Shown piece after piece: positions 55,808 through 64,000 of a stretch of DNA of 64,000 bases (positions are counted from its first letter, which is position 1; every line of letters begins with the position of its first letter). Position numbers and translations under genes: made by a program. Source of the stretch: Tuctoria greenei (lineage: Eukaryota; Streptophyta; Magnoliopsida; Poales; Poaceae); assembly GCA_036927565.1 (NCBI GenBank), contig JAYESD010000002.1, forward strand, positions 227,499,605-227,563,604. The letters run 5' to 3'. The notes beneath the pieces are model-generated. The model did not search any database. It was not told the origin of the DNA and worked only from the letters and a program-made list of their open reading frames with translations.

Positions 55808-58800
55808 TCACGTCGGAGCTGGTCCTAGGCAGCTTCGTTGAATGATCGGACTCAGAGAGAGCCCACTACAATCTCTGGGGGAGGACGGCCTCGGCCCCAT
55901 ACACCAGAAAGAAAGGTGTTTCTCCCATGGCCCGGCCGTGCGACGTTCGACTGGCCCACAATGCACATGGGAGTTCGTCAATCCACTTGGCACCATGTTA
56001 TCCAAGCAGTCATATGTTCGTGTCTTGAGGCCCCTGAGGATCTCGGCGTTGGCTCTTTCAACTTGACCATTGCTCTTTGGGTGAGCTACGGACGCATAAC
56101 AAACTTGGATGCCAAGCTCTTCGCAATAGTCTTGGAACGCTGCACTGGTGAACTGGGTTCTGTTGTTGGTGATGATCCTTTTCGGGACCCTAAACCTGCA
56201 GACAATCGACTTGATGAACGTGACTACGAACTCCTTGTTGATGTTGATCACTAGGGATGCCACCGGCTACTTGTTGCATTTGTCTACAGTGACGTAGAGG
56301 AACCGTTACCCTCCGACTACCCTGGGGAAGGGTCCCAGGATATCCAGCCCCTAGACCGCAAACGTCCAGGTGGGTGGAATCATCTATAGCATTTGCATCG
56401 GAGTGTGAATCTATTTGGCGTAAAACTTGCATGCCTTGCATCTTTTCACCAGCTTGACGGCATCTTGGAGCGCCGTTGGCCAGTAGAAGCCATGTTGAAA
56501 GGCTTTACCGACCAGTGTGCGGGAAGCAGTATGATTCCCGCACTCTCCTTCGTGGATTTTTGCAAGAATTCGCGACCCCCCTCTCGAGTTATGCACCGCA
56601 ATAGGATGCCATTGGCGCCATGCCGGCATGGGTCTCCTTCCACCAACGTGTAGCGTTTCGCCGTCCTTATGATCCGTTCAGCGGATACATGTTCCTCCAG
56701 AAGGATATTGTCCTTTAGGTAGTCTCGGATCTCCGTGATCCATGTATCGGGACTCTCCTTAGCTTCTAGATCTTGGGCACTGGGTAATCTGAGGTCCCCG
56801 GTGACGCACAAGAACCTTGATGGGCCCTATAGTTGTAGGGCAGCCGAGGTCGCCAACTTTGAGGTGTTGGGCTCGCCTTCTTCGTTAGGTACTGCGGGCC
56901 TAGTTGTTGGTCGCACTAATCTCCTACTGAAGACACCTTCAGGAACCGGGGCCCCAGTGGAGGCCATAGTTGACAAGGCATCGACGATGGAGTTGTCGGC
57001 GCGCGGTACGTGGTAGAGGTCCAAAGCCTCGAAACCAGCTTCTAACTTCTTGACGTGCAGTAAGTACCCCGCTAGCTAGGGGTCGTTGCAGCAGCATTCA
57101 CCACGGACTTGCTTTATGATCAGATGGGAGTCTCCCTTGACCAGCATCTGCTGGACACCGAGACTCTACGCAGCAGTCAGTCCGAAGATGAGGGCTTCAT
57201 ACTCCGCCATGTTGTTGGTCACCTTGAACTCAAGGCACACCGCGTACTTGGACTGCTCCCCTATTAGAGAGGTGAGCAGTGCACCGGCTCCAACACCTTG
57301 CTTCCGTGACGATCCATCGAAGAAGAGTGTCCAGTGGGGTCCGGTGAGCACTGGAGCCCTGGGCTCCAGCTCGCTGACTTCCAGGCCCCCTGGGTTGCTT
57401 GGTGAGGGAGTCCACTCAGCAACGAAGTCTGCTAGAGCTTGGCTCTTGATTGCATGCCGCGGCAAGAAATCGAGCTCGAACTCTGCCAGTTCCACCGCCC
57501 ATTTGGCGACTTTACCAGTCGTGTTGGGACTGCAGAGCACCGCCCCCTGAGGGAAAGTGGTCACCACTGAGACTCTGTGTGATTGAAAGTATTGGCGGAA
57601 CTTCCTCGACGGAATTAGCACTGCATAGAGTAACTTGTGTACTTCAAGGTACCTTGTTTTTGCTTCATGCAGGACTTCGCTGATGAAGTAGACCGGGCGT
57701 TGGATAATCCGGGCCCTCCCCGGGGAATCCGATGCACCTTCTTCCATCCGTTCCAGGTCCAGAGACTCTCTGTTCCCAGAACCACAAGCGTCCTTTGGGG
57801 GCTGGGACCCAGAGGCTTCTTGATCTCTGGGCCCCCTGGGGGGACCCGGCTACCCTCCGGGGGGGTGGGACCCGAAGGCATCTTGGTTGTCAGGGCCCCC
57901 TGCAGTCTTCAAGCCCTAGGGCTCGACGTCAATAGCAGGGGCCCCGTCCATCTCTTGAGGTTGTTGAGTACCAGGTCGCTCCGCCACCAAGACCATGCTC
58001 ACTACTTCTGTCATAGCGGCGATGTAGAGGTTCAGGGGCTCCCTGAGCTCTGGGGCCACCATGATGGGCAACGACGTGAGTTGTCGCTTCAGCTCACGAA
58101 ATGCCTTTTCTGCCTCCCCTGTCCGGACAAACGATCCAGACTGGTGCAACAGTTTGAAGAATGGAAGGGCTCGTTCAGCCAGTCTAGAGATAAACCGGTT
58201 GAGCGCTGCCAAGCAACCTGCAAGCTTATGCATGTCTTTGACGCGGGCTGGAGGCCGCATCAGCTCTACCGCCTTGATCTTCTTCGGGTTCGCGTCGATC
58301 CCCAGGTGTGAGACCAAGATACCAAGGAGTTTCCCGGCTTTGACCCCAAACACGTACTTGTGTGGGTTTAGCTTTGTGCGTGTAGTCTGTAATCTATTGA
58401 AGACTAGGGCGAGGTTGTCTAATAATGATGTATTTGTTTGGATTTTAACAATGATATCATCGACGTACACCTCTACCAGGTCCCGAATGAGGTCCCCAAA
58501 TGTTTTATGCATGGCATGTACAAAAGTAGGGAGAGCATTCTTAAGGCCGTAAGGCATGGAGACATAGCAGTAGAGGCCATCTACAGTTATAAATGTGGTA
58601 TGCTCTTCGTCCTCTCTAGACACGGGGATTTGGTGGAACCCTGAGTAAGCGTCTAGAAAGCAGAGCAAGTTGCATCCCGAGGTTGAATCTACAATTTGAT
58701 CTATCCTAGGGAGAGGGTAAGGATCTTTAGTACATGCCTTGTTAAGGTTGGTGTAGTCGATGCACATCCAAAGCTTCCCACCGGCTTTGGGGATGACGAC

Positions 58801-59824
58801 AGGATTGGCCAGCCACCTGGGATGATGACCTCCCGAATGAAGCTAGCACCGAGCAGCTTCTTGATCTCTTCATGAATGAAGTTCTGTCGCTCGATGGACA
58901 GCTTTTGTGGCCTCTACTATGCCGGTCGGGCATCATGGTAGATCTTCAGGTGGTGCTCGATCACTTCCCTGGGGATGTCGGGCATCCGAGATGGTTGCCA
59001 AGAAAACACGTCGATATAAGTTCGTCAGAAAGCGATGAGTGTTGATTCCTGTTTGCTGTCTAGACTACCCGCAATGTGGGTGATCTGGGCAGCATCGGAG
59101 CCATTCTAGATAGCCTTGATGGGTACATCGTTGTTGTCGGAGGCTGCACCCACAGCGACGTAGTCGCACTCGCTCGGGCTCGATGAAGGCTGACTTGGTC
59201 CAACATCGCCCGTGGCAGGTGCTCGGTCCACCGCTAGTGCTCGGAGCTCCTCCTAAACAGATACCACTGTTGTGCAATCTTCGCAGATCTTAAGGACGCC
59301 GGAGGGAGTCGACATCTTGAGGACGAGGTAGCCGTAGTGGATTACAACCATGAATCGGTACAGGGCTAGCCTACCGATAATGGCATTGTAGGGGAGGTTG
59401 ACCTCTGCGACGTCAAATAGGATATTCTCTGTCCTGAAGTTCTCGAGCGTTCTGAGAGTCACCCGGAGGTGGATGTTGCTGCACGGGATAATCTTCCCTG
59501 GCCCTATACCCTAGAATGATCTCGATGGTGTGAGCCTGGACTGAGGGATCTTCAGATTACGAAGGTCACACGGCTAATGAGATTGAGGCTGGCCCCGCCA
59601 TCTATCACGGCGTGGTAGAACTTGACATTGCCGATGGTGGGAGCGACTAGGAAGGGCAGAAGCCCGACTCCCGACATGTTCTCGGGGCAGTCGGAGGCAT
59701 CGAAGCTGATCGTCGTCTCCATCCATCTGTGGTGCAGCACGGGAGCGTTAGTAGAGTGTAGCGACGCTACCGCTCGACGCAGAGTCTTGACCACATCTGG
59801 GACGCGGGTTCCCAAGATCTCCAA
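55808..59824 (-). pseudogene. Tat pol: protease, RT, two RNase H-like domains, integrase
   Basis: In element order: protease (VIDGGASLNLIS, about 59560-59610, C-terminal part 59462-59253); RT (CIDYTNLNKACTKDPYPLPR, DAYSGFHQI, YVDDIIVK, 58767-58400); RNase H (57747-57400, VYFISEVLHEAKTRY); then a second RNase H-like segment (LFFDGSSRKQGVGAGALL, NNMAEYEALIFGL, 57330-57166), the additional domain characteristic of Tat. Integrase follows, with a zinc region (56629-56411) and core (56263-55808). The second catalytic Asp is Asn here (TNNRTQF), while the Glu is kept (NGQVERANAE). Stops and frameshifts separate these pieces. Non-functional. Confidence 0.82.
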
Positions 59825-60034
59825 TAGATGATGTGGAGTGCTTTGTGACGCTCGTGGTCATCGTTGGGGTCGAGGTTCTCAGCCTGATCGATCGTTTCAA
59901 CGGCCCGTTCAGGCTCTTGGAACTCCATCTCCACATCTTTAATGACGTGTTGGTCGACCTTTTGCGTCTTGTTCTTGCCGCCGCTCTAAAGCTTGATGCT
60001 AGCCATTGCGATGAAAGCGCAACCACTTTTTTGA
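59825..60034 (-). other. Remnant between Tat PBS and protease, gag missing
   Basis: Only about 200 bp separate the PBS region from protease-proximal coding sequence, against well over 1 kb of gag in full Tat elements. One TAG lies near 59986. An internal deletion is the likely cause. Confidence 0.65.
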
Positions 60035-60063
60035 GGGAAAAAACCCCTACCTGGCGCGCCTAA
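60035..60063 (-). other. Tat primer binding site region
   Basis: On minus the LTR is followed by TTAGGCGCGCCAGGTAGGGG, the kind of GGCGC-rich PBS seen in Tat elements. I cannot name the tRNA with certainty. Confidence 0.5.
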
Positions 60064-61173
60064 TGTCGAAGTGTTAATGCAACACTTCCCCCAGATCTGC
60101 AAAGGCGCAACCTGCGGAGGTTCTTGATCGATAGGGTTTAGTTCTCAATCTAGTGGTTGCGCGTATGAGAGTATGAGACAGTGGTTTTTATGTGGTTCGG
60201 GCCGCAAGAGCGTAACATCCTACTCCACAGTGAGGTTATATTGCTGGTGTGTGTGTGTGTGTGTGTGTGTGTTGGGGATCGAATGTTCAATGTTGGATTG
60301 TGGATCCCTTGTAACGGTGACGGTCTGGTCCTTTTATAGACAAGGTAGGATGCCTTACAAGTGGGGTCCGGGGCCCGACAGGTGGCCCCGAGGTGAACTT
60401 ATCCTAAAAGATCTATGGCTTCTCGCGTAAGCTTCCTCTGACCGCAGCTTGAAGACTCGCCGTCTTGCCGCCTCGATCGCCAGTGGCCCATGCGTAGTCA
60501 AAGATGGTGTCAGGGGATGTCCCGTCCGTTTGTCTGGTCGCCGCAAGCTACCCACTTGGCAGGACAGGGTAGGCCTGCGGTGTCTTTACTGCGATGTGAT
60601 TGGACGCAACTGTCTCTCACTGTTGGCATGCTCCACGTTACTTGCCGAAGGTGGGCGCTTGTATTCAATGCTTGATCTAGACGGAGCGCACCATCCCTTA
60701 ACTCCTGCACTTCACCGCCCAATGTGAGTTGGGGGACACGTGGTAGCTTCGGGGCTGGCCTCAGCCGGGGGAGCCCAGGCTTGGTCTTCGGGACACGTGG
60801 CAGCTCCAGAGCTCTTCGAGGCATGCGGTAGCTTCAGGTTCCTTCACGACACGTGGCAGCTCCGGAGCCCTTCAGGGTACATGGCAGCTTCAAAGCCCTT
60901 CTCTGTGGGAGACGTCCGACCTGATGCTTCAAGCCATGTGGTTGCGCCAGACCTCACCCTATGGTAGGATGAGGTCCCGCCCGAACATGCAGCACCTTGA
61001 GAGCCCATCCCTCCTGGGGAGCCGGGTCTCATCTTTGTGGTCCACGTGACAACGCCAGATCTCGTACTTGAGGAAGGTTGGGGTCCGGCATCCTCTGGAC
61101 ACATGGCGCTACCGAACGTGCCTTGGTACTTTCTGCTTGTGTGCGAGGGTACCCCGTACGCAGGGTACAGAGA
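60064..61173 (-). repeat. Tat 5' LTR (right copy)
   Basis: A 1,110-bp LTR next to the PBS region. It has a (GT)n run at about 60246-60272. Its outer end reads CAGAGA where the other copy has CCGTCA, so the terminal bases are mutated. Confidence 0.85.
60330..60338 (-). promoter_or_regulatory. TATA box of Tat 5' LTR
   Basis: TATAAAAGG on minus, about 270 bp before the LTR end, in the right orientation for element transcription. Confidence 0.6.
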
Positions 61174-61178
61174 CCTAC
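61174..61178. repeat. Target-site duplication of Tat element (right)
   Basis: CCTAC, matching 42173-42177. Beyond it the Copia-3 frame resumes. Confidence 0.85.
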
Positions 61179-63997
61179 TATGAACAAGAATCTTGTTAGC
61201 ATCACACTTCTATGCAGAGTGAGTTTTAAAGTAGTTTTAGAGTCCAATAAAATAGTTCTTTCGAAGCATGGACAATTTATTGGTAAAGGCAAGGAATGCG
61301 AAGACTTGTTCCGCTTTTCTCTTTCGGAGTTTAATAATAAGTCAGTGAATCATATTTGTGGCAGTGTTAATTATGATGCGAGTGTTTAGCATTCTCGTTT
61401 ATGTCACGTTAATTTTGGTTTAATGAATCGTCTATCTAGTCTCAAATTAATTTTGAAATTCACCATTGTCAAAGAATCTAAGTGTCATAGTTGTGTGCAA
61501 TCAAAGCAACCTCGAAAGCCTCACAAGGCACCGATGAGATAAACTTGACACCATTAGAACTCATACATTCTGATCTATGCGAGATGAATGGTGTGTTGAC
61601 AAAAGGTGGAAATAAATATTTTAGGACATTAATAGATGATTCTACTAGATTCTGCTATGTTTAGTTGTTGCAAACTAAAGATGAAGCTTTAGACTACTTT
61701 AAAATCTATAAATTTGAAGTAGAAACTCAATTAGAGAGAAAGATCAAATGTCTTAGGTCAGATCATGGTGGTGAGTATTTTCCCAAAATATTTGATGATT
61801 TCTGTGCGGAACACGGTATTATACATGAGAGGACGCCTCCCTATTCACCCCAATCAAATGGGGTAGCCAAGAGGAAAAACTGCATATTGTGTGACTTGGT
61901 GAATGCCATGTTAGACACATTCGGTTTATCTAAGGCATAGTGGGGGGGGGGGGGGGGCTCTATTGACTTCATGTCATGTCCTAAACCGCGTTCCAAACAA
62001 GAATAAAGAACCCCTTATGAGGAGTGGGTTGGGAGAAAACCATCACTTTCATACTTGCGTACTTGGGGATGTTTGGCAAAGGTCAATGTTCCAATTACCA
62101 AGAAATGCAAGCTGGGACCAAAGACAGTGGATTGTGTCTTTCTAGGCTATGCTCATCGGAGCATCGCATATGGATTTTTAGTAGTCAAATCTGAGATACA
62201 TGATATGAATATTGATACTATTATAGAATCTCGTGATGCAACATTTTTTGAAAATATTTTTCCTATGAAAGATATGCCTAGCACTGTTAGGATCTCTTCT
62301 GAAATTTGTCATGAATCCACCACAAATAGTGAGTTTCTTGATACACGATTTTAGAATGTCCCAGAGAAGGAACACAATAAAATAACTCAATCAAGTAAGA
62401 GACCACAAATTGCAAAATCCTTCGGTGATGATTTCATTGTGTACCTTGTGGACGATACTCCTAGATCCATAACAGAGACATATGCATCACCTGGTGTAGA
62501 GGACTGGAATGAAGCAGTTCATTGTGAGATGGACTCAATTCTTTCCAATGGAACCTGGGAGTTAACTAAACTGCCGTACAGGTGCAAACCAGTAGGCTGA
62601 AGTGGGTGTTCAAGAAGAAGCTCAGGCCTGATGGTACTATTAAAAAGTACAAGGCGAGGCTAGTTGCAAAGGGCTATACTCAAAAGGAAGGTGAAGACTA
62701 TTTTGACACATATTCACTTATCACCAGAATGACGACAATTCGTGTACTACTTTCTTTGGCTGCCTCCTATGGTCCAATCATCCATCAAATGAATGTGAAG
62801 ACAACTTTCCTTAACGGAGAGTTGGAAGAAGAGATCTATATAGAGCAGTCTGATGGTTTGTAGTAAAAGGTGAAGAGACAAAGGTGTGTAAATTGTTGAA
62901 ATCCCTGTATGGCCTGAAACAAGCACCTAAGCAATGGCATTAGATGTTTGACTGTACTTCATTGTCTGCGGGCTTTGTCATTAATAAGGCTGATCGGTGC
63001 GTGTACCATCGCTATTGTGGGAGTTATAGCGTTATATTATGCTTGTATGTAGATGATATACTCATTTTTTACGAGCATTAATATAATTTCTAAAGTCAAG
63101 TCTTTTCTATCAAAGTGTTTTGATATGAAAGATCTGGGAGAAGCTAATGTTATTTTGAACATTAAGCTGAATAAGGATTAGAGTGAGATTATTTTAAGTC
63201 AATCCCACTATGTTGAGAAAATCTTGAGCCAGTTCGACTTTATGGATAGCAAGATTTCTCCAACGCCTTATGATCCCAGATACTAAAAAAGAACAAGAAA
63301 GAGTCAAGAGATCAACTTAGATATTCTCAAATGATCGGTTCACTCATGTACTTAGCAAGCGCAACTCGTCCTGATATCTCGTTTGCTATGAGAAAACTGA
63401 GCAGGTTCATATCAAACCCAGATATAGATCATTGACATGCACTCTAAAGGGTTATGCGCTACTTGAGAGGTATAATGAGTTATGGAATTCACTATACTGG
63501 GCATCTGGCCGTTCATTATAGTGATTCGAACTGAATCTCTAAAGTTGATGAACTATATGCCACGAGTGGATTTGTGTTCACTCTAAGCTGGTGGCGCTAT
63601 ATCATGAAGGTCTTGCAAAAATACTATTTTGACGAGGTCAACCATGGAAGTAGAACTCACTGCTTTAGAGACATTAACTGCAGAGGTGGAATGGCTGCGA
63701 GAGCTCTTAATGGATTTTCCTATAGTTGAGAAACCATCGCCGACAATCCTTATGAACTGTGACAATCAGACGGTGATTGCCAAAGTGACCAATTCCAAGG
63801 ATAATGCAAAATCCTCAAGACACGTCAAGAAACGTTTGAAATCTGTCAAGAAAATGAGAAACTCCAGAGTTATTACTGTTTCATATATACAAACAGATAA
63901 AAATCTAACAGACCCCTTCACGAATGGTCTATCACGTAATGTGATAGAAAGTGCATCGAGGGAGATGGGTTTGAGACCTATTGATGTGACACCATAG
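61179..63997 (+). pseudogene. Copia-3 pol, degenerate
   Basis: Continues the Copia-3 reading cut at 42177 (MNKNLVS). GAG-pre-integrase (SRLCHVNFG, TAG at 61387-61389), integrase (RSDHGGEYF, PYSPQSNGVAKRKN, 61740-61880), RT (KWVFKKKLRPDG, MNVKTTFLNG with Asn for the catalytic Asp, LYVDDILIF at 63040-63070 followed by a frameshift) and RNase H (63629-63997, STMEVELTAL) are recognisable. A run of 16 G (61942-61957) disrupts the integrase C-terminal part. There are many stops. The frame ends in TAG pairs at 63995-64000. Confidence 0.82.
61942..61957 (+). repeat. Homopolymer of 16 G in Copia-3 integrase
   Basis: A single G16 tract where coding sequence of the family is expected. Expansion of a short G run, or an assembly artefact. 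Confidence 0.9.
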
Positions 63998-64000
63998 TAG

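Larger units (their letters stand above)
42178..61173 (-). mobile_element. Tat-type Gypsy element lacking gag, host of Gypsy-B
   Basis: A Ty3/Gypsy element in minus orientation, 12.2 kb without the nested Gypsy-B. LTRs of about 1.1 kb start TGTCGAAGTGTTAATGC (TA at the left copy) and a CCTAC duplication flanks it. From its 5' end (right) it has a PBS region, protease, RT, RNase H, a second RNase H-like domain, integrase, a long noncoding 3' part with 70-bp tandem repeats, and an ORF on the opposite strand next to the 3' LTR. These traits mark the Tat lineage. Gag is absent: protease-proximal sequence begins almost at the PBS. The protein genes carry several stops. Confidence 0.88.
40139..64000 (+). 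mobile_element. Copia-3: degenerate Ty1/Copia element, 3' end outside window
   Basis: The 5' LTR starts TGTTGGAATAG at 40139. Gag and protease lie at about 41085-42177, then the Tat element is inserted, and pol resumes at 61179 and runs to the window edge. The protein type (STMEVELTAL RNase H, YVDD-like RT) is a non-SIRE Copia lineage. Many stops and frameshifts are present. The 3' LTR and second TSD copy (AACTG expected from 40134-40138) lie beyond 64000. Confidence 0.88.

Overview
The window is nuclear DNA from a grass, probably a panicoid. It contains one intact intron-containing plant gene, one exon of a second gene, and nested LTR retrotransposons that fill about 57 kb of the 64 kb. There are no prokaryotic operons, phage genes, CRISPR arrays or rRNA/tRNA genes. 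The grass assignment rests on the element families (SIRE-type Copia, Tekay-type and Tat-type Gypsy), Stowaway and Mutator-like short elements, and a GC-rich first exon.

Layout. (1) 1-21641: an AMMECR1-type gene (minus strand) has only exon 1 here (21538-21641). A small LTR element (19545-21527, minus) carrying a non-retroviral membrane-protein-like ORF sits 10 nt inside its first intron. A Tekay/Del-type Gypsy element (Gypsy-A, 1-19544, plus, 5' end outside the window) is inserted in that element's 3' LTR. A SIRE-type Copia (Copia-1, 4032-16079, minus, 5-bp TSD) is inserted in Gypsy-A's integrase region. (2) 21642-27659: a low-repeat island with a complete plastid-type pfkB kinase gene (NARA5-like, five exons, 23858-27264, minus), an 80-bp Stowaway hairpin and a 1-kb Mutator-like fold-back element in intron 1. 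(3) 27660-40138: AT-rich tandem repeats, then the tail of a Mutator/FAR1-type zinc-knuckle gene cut in two by a second SIRE-type Copia (Copia-2, 28564-39817, minus). (4) 40139-64000: Copia-3 (plus, 3' LTR outside the window) is split by a gag-less Tat-type Gypsy (42178-61173, minus), which is split by another Gypsy (Gypsy-B, 48004-54776, plus).

Most unusual observation. Copia-1 and Copia-2 are diverged families, yet both carry the same accessory cassette between pol and the 3' LTR. It reads: a cluster of 14-bp palindromes (consensus CCGGACTAGTCCGG), a TATA-like element, a pyrimidine-rich leader, a candidate splice donor, an intron containing a second palindrome cluster, an acceptor 1-5 nt before an ATG, and an ORF of about 500-620 codons with a conserved central domain and an acidic tail. 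The same palindromes form arrays in the U3 region just upstream of each LTR TATA box. This suggests an internal, gene-like transcription unit sharing cis-elements with the LTR promoter. The structure is read from sequence; its function is inference.

All coordinates come from manual reading. TSDs, LTR ends, PBS/PPT sites and the kinase splice sites were checked base by base. Clade names and domain assignments come from motif recognition without database searches.
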